A stretch of 64,000 nucleotides of DNA from Alcanivoracaceae bacterium (GTDB lineage Bacteria; Pseudomonadota; Gammaproteobacteria; Pseudomonadales; Alcanivoracaceae): the NCBI GenBank assembly GCA_029213045.1, contig JARGPN010000009.1, positions 372,001-436,000 of the forward strand. Direction: 5' to 3'. The notes under the pieces are model-generated. The model had not been told where the DNA came from. It did no database searches and worked only from the letters and a program-made list of their open reading frames with translations. Made by a program: the position numbers and the translations under genes. How positions within the stretch are numbered: position 1 is the first letter of the stretch; each line of letters opens with the position of its first letter. Positions 36,181 through 46,525 of the stretch are shown here, in pieces.

Positions 36181-39015
36181 TTAAATTTCAAACGCTTCAT
36201 TGACCAAGCGTTGCTGCTGCTCAACGTGCAAACTCATAGAGCCTGCCGCCGGTGCTGCCGCGGCGTCTCGGCCGGCATACTGCAAATACAATTTGGGGTT
36301 ATGTTCGAGCATAACGCGGCGCATATGGTGTTGACTGCAATACCATGCACCTTGATTCTGCGGCTCTTCCTGACACCACACTGCCGCTTCCAAATTCACC
36401 ATGCCGGAAATAATTTCTTGCAAGCGCACTTCAGGGAACGGATACAGCTGCTCAATACGAATAATAGCGGCATCTTTAATGCCGTCTGTTTCCCGCTTCT
36501 CTAGTAAATCGTAGTAAACCTTGCCGCCGCACAAAATTAATCTTTTCACGGCTGCCGGATCCTCAACAGTTTCATCTGCGATCACTGTTTCGAAACGTCC
36601 ATTGGCTAATTCATCAAGCACCGATGTAGCGCGCTTATGACGCAACAAACTTTTTGGCGTCATGATGACCAGCGGTTTACGCAGCGGTCGAACTGATTGG
36701 CGTCGTAACAAATGGAAGATTTGCGCAGGCGTTGTCGGCGTACAAACTTGAATATTATGTTCCGCGCAAAGCTGCAAGAAGCGCTCTAGTCGCGCAGACG
36801 AATGCTCCGGTCCTTGGCCTTCGTAGCCGTGCGGCAACAATAACGTTAGCCCACAAATACGCGCCCATTTCGATTCACCAGAAGAGATAAACTGATCAAT
36901 TACGACTTGAGCGCCGTTGGCGAAGTCACCAAATTGCGCTTCCCAAATCACCAGCGCTTTGGGTGCCGTTGTTGCGTAGCCATATTCAAATGCCAACACG
37001 GCTTCTTCTGACAACAATGAATCGTAAATATCGAAATCAGGCTGGCCGTCATACAAGTTCTGCAACGGAACGTACTGGTCGCCATTTTTCTGGTTGTGTA
37101 TCACCGCGTGGCGATGCGAGAAGGTGCCTCGACCACAATCTTGTCCGGTAAGACGAATAGGAAAACCTTGATCCACTAAGGAGGCGTACGCCAATACTTC
37201 CGCGTAACCCCAGTTAATGGGGAGAGCACCGGCAGTCATTTTTTCACGGTCTTCAATAATCTTCTTAACTTGACGCTGCACCACCATACCTTCCGGCATG
37301 GTTTCCATGCGATTCGCCAAATCCTGTAACTTTTTAAGCGGTACGCTGGTATCCCAGTCGTCCTCGAACGTATGTCCAAGGTATGGAGACCAATCAACGA
37401 ACAACGCCTTATTCGGTTCGCGCACCAAGCTTTTCACCACGTAGGTGCCTTCATCTAACAGACGACGATAATCTTCGTTAATTTTGTCTGATTCCGCCTG
37501 ACTAAGCGCGCCCTCTCCCAGCAATCTCTCCACGTATAAGGTGCGTGCCGTGGGATGAGATTTAATCTTTTTGTACATCAAAGGCTGCGTGCCCGATGGC
37601 TCGTCCGCTTCGTTGTGACCAAGCCGGCGATAGCAAAATAAGTCGATCACAACATCTTTCTTAAACTGCATGCGATAGTCGATTGCCACTTGCGTAACAA
37701 AATATACCGCTTCTGGGTCATCGCCGTTTACGTGGAAAATTGGCGCTTGCACCATTTTCGCAACGTCAGTGCAGTATTCAGTGGAGCGTGCATCGTCGCG
37801 ACGGCTTGTGGTGAAACCCACTTGATTATTAATGATCACATGCACAGTGCCGCCGGTTTTAAAACCACGCGTCTGTGACATTTGAAATGTTTCCATAACG
37901 ACGCCTTGCCCAGCGAACGCGGCATCACCATGAATCAACAACGGCACAACTTGATCACCGTTAACATCTTCTCGGCGATCTTGGCGCGCACGAACGGAGC
38001 CTTCGACCACCGGGGAAACAATTTCCAAGTGCGACGGGTTAAACGCCATAGCCAAGTGCACTTCGCCTCCCGGCGTTTGCACATTCGACGAAAAACCTTG
38101 GTGATACTTCACATCACCGGAGCCCTGGTCGATAAAACTTTTCCCTTCGAATTCACCGAACAAATCCAGTGGGCTTTTACCCAGCGTATTCACCAACACG
38201 TTTAAACGGCCACGGTGCGCCATACCCAGCACCATTTCTTTGACGCCGTAGCTACCTGCTCGCTGAATAATTTCGTCGACTAGAGGAATGAGCGCTTCGC
38301 CGCCTTCAAGACCGAAACGTTTGGTGCCGGGATATTTAGCACCCAAATATTTTTCTAAACCTTCCGCGGCGGTGAGGCGTTCAAGCAAATGCTTTTTAAT
38401 GTCACTGCCGAACTGCGGATGACTGCGCACCGATTCCAATCGCTGCTGCAACCAACGCTTCTCGGCAGTGTTAACGATATGCATATACTCGGCCCCTACG
38501 GTGGAACAGTAGGTGCCTTTAAGGCAATCGACGATCTCACGCAGCGTTGCTTCCTGCTTACCAATAAACAGGTTGCCGGTTTGGAAGACAGTTTCCATGT
38601 CGGCTTGCGTTAAACCGTGATGAGACAATTCAAGATCTGGAACGTCTTCGCGCTCCATCAACCCGAGCGGGTCAAGGCTGGCAACCTGATGGCCACGATT
38701 TCGATACGCCGCAATTAAATGCAGTACACGTACCTGCCGACGTTCATGCTCAGTGCTAACAGCACTGGCACCAAACTTCTGGACGCGGGATCGATTCTTG
38801 GCTTGAAGAAGAAAGTATTCTTTAACCGCAGCATGTGGAATGTCGGAGTCGACAGCGGTCTCTAAAGCCGGCAGCTTTTCAAAATAAGCTCGCCAGTCTT
38901 GGGGAACAGAATTAGGGTCGGTTAACCAGTCTTCGTACAGTTCGTCGACATAGGCCGAGTTGGTTCCCCCTATATGTGAGGAATTCCATTCACGGTGCAT
39001 GGAACTGTCTTGCAT
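36181..39015 (-). CDS. sucA: 2-Oxoglutarate dehydrogenase E1
   Basis: The 944-aa thiamine-diphosphate enzyme decarboxylates 2-oxoglutarate and succinylates the E2 lipoyl group. The N-terminal E2-binding segment (AYVDELYEDWLTDPNSVPQDWRAYF) is followed by the core: LVDEIIQRAGSYGVKEMVLGMAHRGRLNVL, HGDAAFAGQGVVMET and IDLFCYRRLGHNEADEP; then transketolase segments RLTGQDCGRGTFSHRHAV. The ATG follows AAGGA. It is the first gene of sucAB-lpd-sucCD and follows sdhB by about 350 bp with a terminator between. Confidence 0.96.
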   Translation of the reverse strand: MQDSSMHREWNSSHIGGTNSAYVDELYEDWLTDPNSVPQDWRAYFEKLPALETAVDSDIPHAAVKEYFLLQAKNRSRVQKFGASAVSTEHERRQVRVLHLIAAYRNRGHQVASLDPLGLMEREDVPDLELSHHGLTQADMETVFQTGNLFIGKQEATLREIVDCLKGTYCSTVGAEYMHIVNTAEKRWLQQRLESVRSHPQFGSDIKKHLLERLTAAEGLEKYLGAKYPGTKRFGLEGGEALIPLVDEIIQRAGSYGVKEMVLGMAHRGRLNVLVNTLGKSPLDLFGEFEGKSFIDQGSGDVKYHQGFSSNVQTPGGEVHLAMAFNPSHLEIVSPVVEGSVRARQDRREDVNGDQVVPLLIHGDAAFAGQGVVMETFQMSQTRGFKTGGTVHVIINNQVGFTTSRRDDARSTEYCTDVAKMVQAPIFHVNGDDPEAVYFVTQVAIDYRMQFKKDVVIDLFCYRRLGHNEADEPSGTQPLMYKKIKSHPTARTLYVERLLGEGALSQAESDKINEDYRRLLDEGTYVVKSLVREPNKALFVDWSPYLGHTFEDDWDTSVPLKKLQDLANRMETMPEGMVVQRQVKKIIEDREKMTAGALPINWGYAEVLAYASLVDQGFPIRLTGQDCGRGTFSHRHAVIHNQKNGDQYVPLQNLYDGQPDFDIYDSLLSEEAVLAFEYGYATTAPKALVIWEAQFGDFANGAQVVIDQFISSGESKWARICGLTLLLPHGYEGQGPEHSSARLERFLQLCAEHNIQVCTPTTPAQIFHLLRRQSVRPLRKPLVIMTPKSLLRHKRATSVLDELANGRFETVIADETVEDPAAVKRLILCGGKVYYDLLEKRETDGIKDAAIIRIEQLYPFPEVRLQEIISGMVNLEAAVWCQEEPQNQGAWYCSQHHMRRVMLEHNPKLYLQYAGRDAAAAPAAGSMSLHVEQQQRLVNEAFEI

Positions 39016-39312
39016 CTCTGCGCGTTCCTTTTCGTTGGGATTCAGATGAGCACTACGGCGGTGTTGCCCCCGATAGATAGTGACCGCAGCACGATCATTC
39101 TGTTCCCATTCAGCTAATCAAACCGGCACTTTTTGAGTGTCGATTCGCCCGAATTTCTCTACGCTTCAGGGGGTTGCCCGTCAACGCCTTGCCAGTGTAG
39201 CCCGTTTTTCTTAGCAATGTTAGACGACTATTGAAAAAAGTGTCTGTTCAAATAACGAGCCTTTGATAACACGAATGCTGCATAAGCAGATCGCTCAGCG
39301 AGTAATTATTGC
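39016..39312. other. Intergenic region upstream of sucA
   Basis: About 300 bp between the sdh terminator and sucA with no credible ORF. It should hold the suc operon promoter on the minus strand; I see no clear consensus hexamers. Confidence 0.4.
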
Positions 39313-39345
39313 GCAAAAAAAAGCGGCCATTTAGGCCGCTTTTTC
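39313..39345 (-). terminator. Intrinsic terminator of the sdh operon
   Basis: AAGCGGCC pairs with GGCCGCTT around ATTTA, with a T run of eight on the minus strand and five on the plus. It lies 22 bp after sdhB. Confidence 0.88.
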
Positions 39346-39367
39346 TATTACGTCATCGAAGAGCGTC

Positions 39368-40084
39368 TCACACGCCACGTTCGAGTAGCATTTCACGAAT
39401 ATGGCCAATCGCCCGTGTTGGGTTCAAGCCCTTCGGACAAACGCTGACGCAATTCATGATGCCGCGGCAGCGGAACAGCGAGAACGGATCATCAAGTTTT
39501 GACAAACGCTCGTCGGTGGCCAAGTCACGACTATCTGCGAGGAAGCGATACGACTGCAACAACGCAGCGGGGCCCAAGAATTTTTCTGGATTCCACCAGA
39601 AAGAGGGACAGCTGGTTGAGCAGCATGCACACAAGATGCACTCATACAGACCGTCGATTTTCTCACGCTCTTCAGGTGACTGAAGGCGCTCAATCGCAGG
39701 TGCAGGAGTATCGTTTTGCAAATATGGCTGCACTTTTTCGTACTGGTTATAGAACATGGTCATATCAACGACCAAGTCACGTACAACAGGCAGGCCCGGC
39801 AATGGACGCAAAATAAGCGGCTTGCGGCCTTCGAGTACGCCCGGCGCAACGGTCGATAGCGCGGTAATACACGCCAAACCGTTTTTGCCGTTCATGTTCA
39901 TACCATCAGAACCACACACACCTTCACGGCAAGAGCGACGGTAACCCAATGTTGGGTCCTTCTCTTTCACCAGATTCAGTACGTCGAGCACCATCAGGTC
40001 TTTGCCCTGCGTGTCGATGTCGTACTCTTTCATGTACGGTTCTTTATCTGTTTCCGGGTTATAACGGTAGATACTAACTTTCAT
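39368..40084 (-). CDS. sdhB: Succinate dehydrogenase iron-sulfur subunit
   Basis: The 238-aa subunit carries the three clusters of complex II. The [2Fe-2S] motif is SCREGVCGSDGMNMNG with the later C of LACIT, the [4Fe-4S] site is CILCACCSTSCPSFW, and the [3Fe-4S] ligands are in CRGIMNCVSVCPKGLNP. It passes electrons from SdhA flavin to ubiquinone. Gene order sdhC-D-A-B is the common one; only 15 bp separate it from sdhA. Confidence 0.96.
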   Translation of the reverse strand: MKVSIYRYNPETDKEPYMKEYDIDTQGKDLMVLDVLNLVKEKDPTLGYRRSCREGVCGSDGMNMNGKNGLACITALSTVAPGVLEGRKPLILRPLPGLPVVRDLVVDMTMFYNQYEKVQPYLQNDTPAPAIERLQSPEEREKIDGLYECILCACCSTSCPSFWWNPEKFLGPAALLQSYRFLADSRDLATDERLSKLDDPFSLFRCRGIMNCVSVCPKGLNPTRAIGHIREMLLERGV

Positions 40085-40099
40085 CTTGAGCCTCCGTTA

Positions 40100-41872
40100 T
40101 CAGTAGGTGCGCACTTTCGGCTGGAACGTATCGACGGTCTTCGGTTTGAAGTTCACATCACGCTTGCCGAGCTTTTTGGTGTTTGGATCGAAGATGGAAT
40201 GGCACAACCAGTTCTCATCATCACGATCTGGGAAGTCATAGCGACTGTGCGCGCCACGGCTTTCATTACGTCCTTCCGCAGCAATGGCCGTTGCCTCTGC
40301 TACTTCTAGCAAGTTATCCAACTCCAACGCTTCAATGCGTGCGGTGTTGAACGCCTTGCTCTTATCTTCAAGGTGACCGTTAGCAATGCGCTCGCGCAAT
40401 TCGGCAACTTTCTTCACGCCGTCCTGCATCAAATCGCCTTTACGGAATACACCAAATGCGTTTTGCATGGTGGATTGCAGCGCATTACGCAGTTCCGCAA
40501 CCGATTCACCACCCGTTGAGTCTTCCCAACGACGCATACGTGCAGTCGCGCGATCCAAGTCATCCGCCGTTGGCTCAGCCTGTTCCATACCCTGACGCAG
40601 CGCATCTTCGATGTACAAGCCTGCCGCACGACCAAATACCACGAGGTCGAGCAACGAATTACCACCAAGGCGGTTTGCACCGTGGACCGATACGCAAGCC
40701 ACTTCGCCGACAGCAAACAAGCCATCGATTTGCTTGGCTTCGCCTTCGTGACCACCGCTTAAACGGAGCGCCTGACCATGAATGTTGGTGGGCACGCCAC
40801 CCATCATGTAGTGACACGTCGGAACAACTGGAATCGGCTCTTTCACTGGATCAGCGTGGCCGAAGGTGATCGACAATTCGCAGATACCTGGCAAACGCGA
40901 GTGCAACACTTCTTCGCCGAGGTGATCCATTTTCAAATAAACGTGGTCACCGTTCGGGCCGCAACCACGGCCGTCTAAGATTTCCATCATCATGGCGCGT
41001 GCAACAACGTCACGGCCCGCCAAATCTTTGGCGTTCGGCGCGTAGCGCTCCATGAAACGCTCGCCATCTTTGTTGACGAGATATCCACCTTCACCACGAC
41101 AGCCTTCCGTAACCAGTACACCCGCACCGGCGATACCGGTTGGGTGGAACTGCCACATTTCGATATCTTGCACCGGCACGCCAGTACGCAGCGCCATACC
41201 AATACCGTCACCGGTGTTGATCAATGCATTAGTAGTAGAAGAATAAATACGGCCCGCACCGCCGGTTGCAAAGACAGTGGCCTTCGCTTTGAAGAACACC
41301 ACTTCGCCGGTTTCGATGCAGCACGCGATCACGCCGGCCACTTTGTCGCCCACGGTGACCAAGTCGATGGCATACCACTCGCTATAAAACTGCGTGCCGT
41401 TTTTTAAGTTTTGCTGATACAGCGCATGCAACAATGCGTGACCAGTTCGGTCAGCCGCTGCACAAGTACGCGCTGCCTGACCACCTTCACCAAAGTTTTT
41501 CGACTGACCGCCGAACGGACGCTGATAAATGCGGCCTTCTTCGGTACGCGAAAATGGCAAGCCCATGTGCTCAAGTTCAAATACGGCTTCTGGGCCAACT
41601 GAACACATATATTCGATCGCGTCTTGGTCGCCGATGTAATCGGAACCTTTAACGGTGTCGTACATGTGCCAGCGCCAATCGTCATTTGGATCGGACGAAG
41701 CAATCGCACAGGTAATACCGCCCTGAGCAGATACAGTGTGCGAACGCGTTGGGAATACTTTAGAAATCAGTGCGGTTTTAAAACCAGATTGCGCCATCTG
41801 TAAAGATGCGCGCATCCCAGCACCGCCGCCGCCAACAACAATGGCATCAAAAGTTACGGTACGAATGCTCAT
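40100..41872 (-). CDS. sdhA: Succinate dehydrogenase flavoprotein subunit
   Basis: The 590-aa subunit oxidises succinate to fumarate. FAD motif [16 protein letters not shown], the covalent flavin histidine in [12 protein letters not shown], the catalytic region [22 protein letters not shown] and [22 protein letters not shown] are present, as is the C-terminal [17 protein letters not shown]. Length is typical. It sits between sdhD (3 bp gap) and sdhB. Confidence 0.96.
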   Translation of the reverse strand: MSIRTVTFDAIVVGGGGAGMRASLQMAQSGFKTALISKVFPTRSHTVSAQGGITCAIASSDPNDDWRWHMYDTVKGSDYIGDQDAIEYMCSVGPEAVFELEHMGLPFSRTEEGRIYQRPFGGQSKNFGEGGQAARTCAAADRTGHALLHALYQQNLKNGTQFYSEWYAIDLVTVGDKVAGVIACCIETGEVVFFKAKATVFATGGAGRIYSSTTNALINTGDGIGMALRTGVPVQDIEMWQFHPTGIAGAGVLVTEGCRGEGGYLVNKDGERFMERYAPNAKDLAGRDVVARAMMMEILDGRGCGPNGDHVYLKMDHLGEEVLHSRLPGICELSITFGHADPVKEPIPVVPTCHYMMGGVPTNIHGQALRLSGGHEGEAKQIDGLFAVGEVACVSVHGANRLGGNSLLDLVVFGRAAGLYIEDALRQGMEQAEPTADDLDRATARMRRWEDSTGGESVAELRNALQSTMQNAFGVFRKGDLMQDGVKKVAELRERIANGHLEDKSKAFNTARIEALELDNLLEVAEATAIAAEGRNESRGAHSRYDFPDRDDENWLCHSIFDPNTKKLGKRDVNFKPKTVDTFQPKVRTY

Positions 41873-41875
41873 GGC

Positions 41876-42253
41876 TTAGGCGCCTCCCCAGATCATTACC
41901 AAACCCCAGAGCAAATACACTAGGGTCAACAATGCGATAACTAGCTGCGCAGTCAGACGAGCAAATGTCGCCTTACTGCCGAATTGCAGCGTAGTAATGT
42001 AGTCGGTGGTCACTGTCCACAAACCTACCCATGCGTGGGCAGAGACAGAGAAAAACACCAAGGTGTTCGCGATTTGCATGCAAAGCGAACCCATAAACGC
42101 TTTCCACGTAAGATAGTCGACGCCGCTATGCGTCATCAGCCAACCCATGGTGAAAATAAAGTAAACGCCAAGAATCAACGCAGTAACGCGCTGAATTAGC
42201 CAATCGTAAAGACCGTTACGGCCAAGGCTCGTTACGCTGGTTACCATATCCAA
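41876..42253 (-). CDS. sdhD: Succinate dehydrogenase membrane anchor subunit D
   Basis: The 125-aa protein has three membrane helices, with GLYDWLIQRVTALILGVYF at the N-terminus (quinone-site arginine) and the haem-b histidine expected in SVSAHAWVGLWTVTTDYI. It overlaps the sdhC end by 13 bp. With SdhC it anchors complex II in the inner membrane and binds ubiquinone. Confidence 0.92.
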   Translation of the reverse strand: MDMVTSVTSLGRNGLYDWLIQRVTALILGVYFIFTMGWLMTHSGVDYLTWKAFMGSLCMQIANTLVFFSVSAHAWVGLWTVTTDYITTLQFGSKATFARLTAQLVIALLTLVYLLWGLVMIWGGA

Positions 42254-42624
42254 CCTCCGGCAAGCAGAATCAAGACGGCGGATACCGCCAGCACGAGGAA
42301 CGCACCACGGCGACCACCCTCGAGCGTTTCACCAATGCCAATATCCATCAGCAAATGTTTAATGCCGGCGACCAAATGATAGATCAGCATGGCAACGATG
42401 CCCCACACAACAAAGCGGGCCAACGGGGTGGCTAACAGATCTTTTAGGTCGGCGAAGGTTTCCGGAGATGCCAAAGAGCGATCTAGCATCCACAGTAAAA
42501 TTGGCAGAGCTACAAACAAGCCCACACCAGTAATACGGTGAATAATAGAAGCTATGGCCGGTACCGGGAACTTGATCGTCGTCAAATCCAAGTTTACAGG
42601 TCGCTTATCGTTCACGATTGCCAT
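42241..42624 (-). CDS. sdhC: Succinate dehydrogenase cytochrome b556 subunit C
   Basis: I start at the ATG of MAIVNDKRPVNLDLTTIKFP (42624), giving 127 aa, the family length; the track's 191-aa version adds 64 unlikely residues. The protein has three helices, the signature ASIIHRITGVGLFVALPIL with quinone-site Ser/Arg and the haem-ligand histidine in LIYHLVAGIKHLLMDIGIG. First gene of sdhCDAB, divergent from gltA. Confidence 0.93.
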   Translation of the reverse strand: MAIVNDKRPVNLDLTTIKFPVPAIASIIHRITGVGLFVALPILLWMLDRSLASPETFADLKDLLATPLARFVVWGIVAMLIYHLVAGIKHLLMDIGIGETLEGGRRGAFLVLAVSAVLILLAGGWIW

Positions 42625-43016
42625 CACTATATGCCGGGCCCTAAACATCAGGGCGGTTATCGGGAATCCACTGCAACTAACCCTCCCAGAAAGGCAAGTT
42701 ACCTGCTGCAGCCGGGGGAGTGCCGCTTGCGGGCGGGAAGTATATCCCTGCGCTAGCCCTAAAACAAACGCGAGTGAATTAAAAAAAACGCCAACGCGCT
42801 GTTTTTCAAGGTACAATTGCCCCCGTCACCGCTATATCGGTTTTCAATCCTAGAGTTAACGCCAGCGCGCCGGAAGATGCCCCATTACAAGGCATTTTCA
42901 TGACCGGCAAGTCGCCTGTGATCTCGTTGACAAAGGGAAAGCAAATACGTAACGTGCGCGACGCTCTTCAGAGCCGCCCCCCGAGGTCTGCCCTATTCCT
43001 GTGTAGGAGAAATTCC
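42625..43016. other. Divergent sdhC/gltA intergenic region
   Basis: The 392-bp region separates the divergent TCA genes and should hold both promoters. No credible ORF other than upstream extensions of the flanking genes. A gltA promoter candidate is listed separately; for sdh a TTGAAA (42804-42809, minus) is the best -35 I see, without a good -10. Confidence 0.45.
42927..42955 (+). promoter_or_regulatory. Candidate gltA promoter
   Basis: A perfect -35 hexamer TTGACA is followed after 17 bp by TAACGT, a poor -10. The start codon would be about 60 nt downstream. Plausible because of spacing and position; the -10 is weak. Confidence 0.35.
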
Positions 43017-44303
43017 ATGTCTGAGAAGAAAGCGATTCTCAAGATTGATGGCCATGATGATCTGGCCCTACCAATTTACAGCCCGACACTGGGACAGGAT
43101 GTCGTCGATGTCGGCAGCCTTACCAGCAAGGGGTTATTCACCTTTGACCCTGGTTTTACCTCGACCGCGTCATGTGAATCCAAGATCACCTTTATTGATG
43201 GCGCTAAAGGCCAGCTTTTACACCGCGGCTACTCTATTGAAGAGCTGGCGGGTAAATCAGATTACCTAGAAGTATGCTACCTGCTGTTGTTCGGAGAGCT
43301 TCCGACCGCCGAGCAGAAAGAAAAATTTGTTAGCACCGTGAAAAACCACACGATGGTTCACGAGCAGCTACAATTCTTCTATCGCGGCTTCCGTCGCGAC
43401 GCGCACCCAATGGCCGTTATGTGCGGCGTTGTTGGCGCTCTGTCTGCGTTCTACCACGACAGCCTCGACATCAAAAACCCGCAGCATCGTGAAATTACCG
43501 CATTCCGCCTTATCGCGAAAATGCCGACGATTGCCGCCATGTGCTACAAGTACACCACTGGCCAGCCGTTTATGTATCCACGTAACGACTTGAGCTACTC
43601 GGAAAACTTCCTGCACATGATGTTTGGTACACCGTGCGAAGAATCAAAGATCAGCCCGACCTTAGCGAAAGCGATGGATCGTATCTTTATTCTGCATGCG
43701 GACCACGAGCAAAATGCTTCGACGTCTACAGTGCGTTTGGCAGGCTCTTCAGGCGCCAACCCATTTGCCTGCATCGCAGCCGGTATTTCTGCACTATGGG
43801 GCCCAGCTCACGGCGGCGCCAACGAAGCAGTGCTGAACATGCTCGACGAAATTGGCGACATTTCAAACATTGATAAATATATCGCCAAAGCAAAAGACAA
43901 GAATGACCCATTTAAGCTAATGGGCTTCGGTCACCGCGTTTACAAAAACCACGATCCACGTGCCACTGTAATGCGCGAATCTTGCCACGATGTATTGAAA
44001 GAACTTGGCATCCAGAATCCAAAACTGGAACTGGCCATGAAGCTCGAAGAAATCGCGCTATCTGATCCGTACTTCAAGGAAAAGAAACTGTTCCCGAACG
44101 TCGACTTCTACTCTGGCATCATCTTGAGCGCCATCGGTATTCCAACGTCTATGTTCACCGTTATCTTTGCTTTGAGCCGTACCGTAGGCTGGATTGCACA
44201 CTGGAACGAAATGATCTCCAACCCCTATAAAATTGGCCGTCCACGCCAGTTGTACACGGGTTATGCAGAGCGCAACTTCGTAGAAGTTAGCGACCGCAAA
44301 TAA
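43017..44303 (+). CDS. gltA: Citrate synthase
   Basis: The start is ATG 43017 after TAGGAGAA; the track's 39-residue upstream extension is not coding. The 428-aa enzyme condenses oxaloacetate and acetyl-CoA. Catalytic histidines are in [32 protein letters not shown] and [14 protein letters not shown], with the aspartate in [10 protein letters not shown]. This is the hexameric type II form of Gram-negative bacteria. Divergent from the sdh operon, completing a TCA block of ten genes. Confidence 0.96.
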   Translation: MSEKKAILKIDGHDDLALPIYSPTLGQDVVDVGSLTSKGLFTFDPGFTSTASCESKITFIDGAKGQLLHRGYSIEELAGKSDYLEVCYLLLFGELPTAEQKEKFVSTVKNHTMVHEQLQFFYRGFRRDAHPMAVMCGVVGALSAFYHDSLDIKNPQHREITAFRLIAKMPTIAAMCYKYTTGQPFMYPRNDLSYSENFLHMMFGTPCEESKISPTLAKAMDRIFILHADHEQNASTSTVRLAGSSGANPFACIAAGISALWGPAHGGANEAVLNMLDEIGDISNIDKYIAKAKDKNDPFKLMGFGHRVYKNHDPRATVMRESCHDVLKELGIQNPKLELAMKLEEIALSDPYFKEKKLFPNVDFYSGIILSAIGIPTSMFTVIFALSRTVGWIAHWNEMISNPYKIGRPRQLYTGYAERNFVEVSDRK

Positions 44304-44334
44304 TTCAGCAACGACTCTTGTTCGCTGAAATAAG

Positions 44335-44363
44335 AAAAGGCCACCTTAGGGTGGCCTTTTTCG
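44335..44363 (+). terminator. Intrinsic terminator of gltA
   Basis: AAAAGGCCACC pairs with GGTGGCCTTTT with a TTTTT tail, 32 bp after the stop. Confidence 0.88.
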
Positions 44364-44436
44364 TTTTTGCTTCCAACGCACTTGCCCCATCTCCCCAAAA
44401 GCCTAAACTCGACGGCAAATTTCAAGGAAAGCATCA

Positions 44437-45540
44437 ATGAAAAAAATAGCGCTCCCCACAATCATCGCATTGATCAGCTACTTACTTTTCTGGCCCGTTC
44501 CTATTGCACCGGTTGCATGGAAGGCGCCACAGGCTCCAGCACTAGATGGCCCTTATGCACCTAACGATCAACTAGCAGCGGTAACGCGTATTGGTGAGGG
44601 CGCCGGCGAAGGCCCTGAAGATGTCGCCATCGACAGTGCCGGCAATATCTATGTGGGATATGTTGATGGGCGCATCGTTCGATTTGATAACACCGGAGAA
44701 AACCCCACTGTCATTGCAAATACTGATGGGCGCCCTTTTGGCTTAGACTTTGATCCCAACGGCAATTTAATCGTCGCCGACGGATACCAAGGGCTACTTC
44801 AGATCACGCCTGCAGGCGTGATCACCGTATTAACCACCGAAGCGGATGGCGTGCCGTTTAAATTTACTGACGATGTTGATGTCGCCAGCGACGGCATGAT
44901 TTATTTCTCTGATGCTTCAAGTAAATTCGGCCCAAAAATGAAAGCGCGGGACGATGTTCTTGAACATAGAGGCCATGGTCGTCTCCTGCAGTTTGATCCC
45001 TCTACAGGCAACACAAACGTTTTACTCTCCGGTTTGCAATTCGCCAATGGCGTTGCCCTTTGCCCAAACGAACAGTGCGTGCTGGTTGCCGAAACGGGCA
45101 GCTACGACATTATTCGCTACTGGCTCAAAGGTGACAAAGCCGGGCAACACGAAGTGTTCTTTTCAAACCTCCCCGGCATACCGGACGGCATTTCCAGCAA
45201 CGGCAAAGACACATATTGGGTCGCACTGTTCGCACCGCGAAATAAGATCCTCGATATGCTTTCAGAGTTACCTTTCGTAAGAAAAATATCCATGCGTTTG
45301 CCGCATTTTTTACAACCACAACCCGCGAAGCACGCTTTTGTATTAGGCCTTTCTCTCGACGGCAACGTGACGCACAACCTTCAGCATATTGGCGCTGAAA
45401 GTTTTCATCCGATTACCAGCGTCGAGCAATTTAACAACACACTTTTCTTGGGAAGCTTAACAAACCCGACTTTCGCCACGTATACCCTACAGGTTCAGGC
45501 CGAGAATCCCACGAACACGGAGAGCATTATCAATGAGTAA
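44437..45540 (+). CDS. SMP-30/strictosidine-synthase-like beta-propeller protein
   Basis: The 367-aa protein has one N-terminal hydrophobic segment (KIALPTIIALISYLLFWPV) acting as signal or anchor, and then six-bladed propeller repeats: GPEDVAIDSAGNIYVGYVDGRIVRF, GRPFGLDFDPNGNLIVADGYQGLLQI, then FANGVALCPNEQCVLVAETGSYDIIRYW and GIPDGISSNGKDTYWVALF. This is the SMP-30/gluconolactonase or strictosidine-synthase/APMAP class, usually lactone or ester hydrolases bound to calcium. The substrate is not known. It overlaps the next gene by eight bases (ATGAGTAA), so the pair are translated together. The ATG follows AAGGAAAG. Confidence 0.85.
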   Translation: MKKIALPTIIALISYLLFWPVPIAPVAWKAPQAPALDGPYAPNDQLAAVTRIGEGAGEGPEDVAIDSAGNIYVGYVDGRIVRFDNTGENPTVIANTDGRPFGLDFDPNGNLIVADGYQGLLQITPAGVITVLTTEADGVPFKFTDDVDVASDGMIYFSDASSKFGPKMKARDDVLEHRGHGRLLQFDPSTGNTNVLLSGLQFANGVALCPNEQCVLVAETGSYDIIRYWLKGDKAGQHEVFFSNLPGIPDGISSNGKDTYWVALFAPRNKILDMLSELPFVRKISMRLPHFLQPQPAKHAFVLGLSLDGNVTHNLQHIGAESFHPITSVEQFNNTLFLGSLTNPTFATYTLQVQAENPTNTESIINE

Positions 45541-46417
45541 GCGCATCGCTTTTATTGGTCTAGGCGTAATGGGTTTCCCCATGGCCGGACATCTGCAGCA
45601 AGCTGGACATCAGGTTACCGTGTTTAATCGCACCGAAAGCAAAGCTCGGGCTTGGCAAACGCAGTACGGCGGCGAGATCGCATTGACGCCAGCTGCTGCA
45701 GCACAACACGCTGAGCTAGTGTTCACCTGCGTCGGCAACGACAACGATTTACGCGACGTGCTACTTGGCGCAGAAGGCGCTTTAGCCAACATACAGCCCA
45801 ACACCGTGCTGATTGATCACACCACTGCGTCTGCAGATGTGGCTAGGGAAATTGCCCAGATTGCGCTGGAAAAACAGTGCGCCTTTATCGACGCGCCGGT
45901 CTCCGGCGGGCAACAAGGTGCTGAAAACGGACAGCTCACCATTATGTGCGGCGGAGATGAACAAGCATTCCAGCAAGCACAGGACGTGATGTTTTGTTTC
46001 GCCAAAGCAATCACATTGATGGGCCCTACTGGTAGCGGCCAGCTCACCAAAATGGTCAACCAAATTTGCGTTGGCGGTGTTTTACAGGGCTTAGCCGAAG
46101 GGCTCAGTTTTGCCGAGCATGCTGGGCTAGATTTACAAAAAGTGATTGATGCTATCTCTCAAGGCGCGGCTGGTTCGTGGCAAATGACGAATCGCCACGC
46201 GACAATGATTTCGGGCGAATACGAACACGGTTTTGCAGTGGACTGGATGCGGAAAGACTTAGATATTTGCCTACGCGAAGCGCGACAAAATGGCACCGAT
46301 TTAACCATCACCCAACAGATTAATAACTTCTACAAGGACGTCCAAGAAATGGGCGGTAGTCGCTGGGACACATCAAGCCTCTACAAGCGGTTACAGGGAC
46401 GCAAGACGCTCCACTAA
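45533..46417 (+). CDS. Beta-hydroxyacid dehydrogenase (3-hydroxyisobutyrate/tartronate-semialdehyde type)
   Basis: The 294-aa protein has the N-terminal Rossmann motif IAFIGLGVMGFPMAGHLQQAGH, the substrate motif DAPVSGGQQGAENGQLTIMCGG and catalytic lysine in GSGQLTKMVNQICVGG. These are the three signatures of the GarR/GlxR/MmsB family, which oxidise 3-hydroxyacids with NAD(P)+. Which acid is not clear. Coupled translation with the propeller hydrolase suggests a lactone-then-hydroxyacid route, an inference from context only. Confidence 0.9.
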   Translation: MSKRIAFIGLGVMGFPMAGHLQQAGHQVTVFNRTESKARAWQTQYGGEIALTPAAAAQHAELVFTCVGNDNDLRDVLLGAEGALANIQPNTVLIDHTTASADVAREIAQIALEKQCAFIDAPVSGGQQGAENGQLTIMCGGDEQAFQQAQDVMFCFAKAITLMGPTGSGQLTKMVNQICVGGVLQGLAEGLSFAEHAGLDLQKVIDAISQGAAGSWQMTNRHATMISGEYEHGFAVDWMRKDLDICLREARQNGTDLTITQQINNFYKDVQEMGGSRWDTSSLYKRLQGRKTLH

Positions 46418-46525
46418 TCAGCACGCCATATGGCCCAACAGAGGCGCTCGTGCGATACTGCGCGCCCATCACAGACCGCTCTTTTAACACAGCAATTCTT
46501 GGCTGCACTTTTGATAGGAACGACC

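Noticed and set aside
42900-43016. 39-residue N-terminal extension of citrate synthase
   Set aside because: TAGGAGAA before ATG 43017 and the family length point to the shorter protein.
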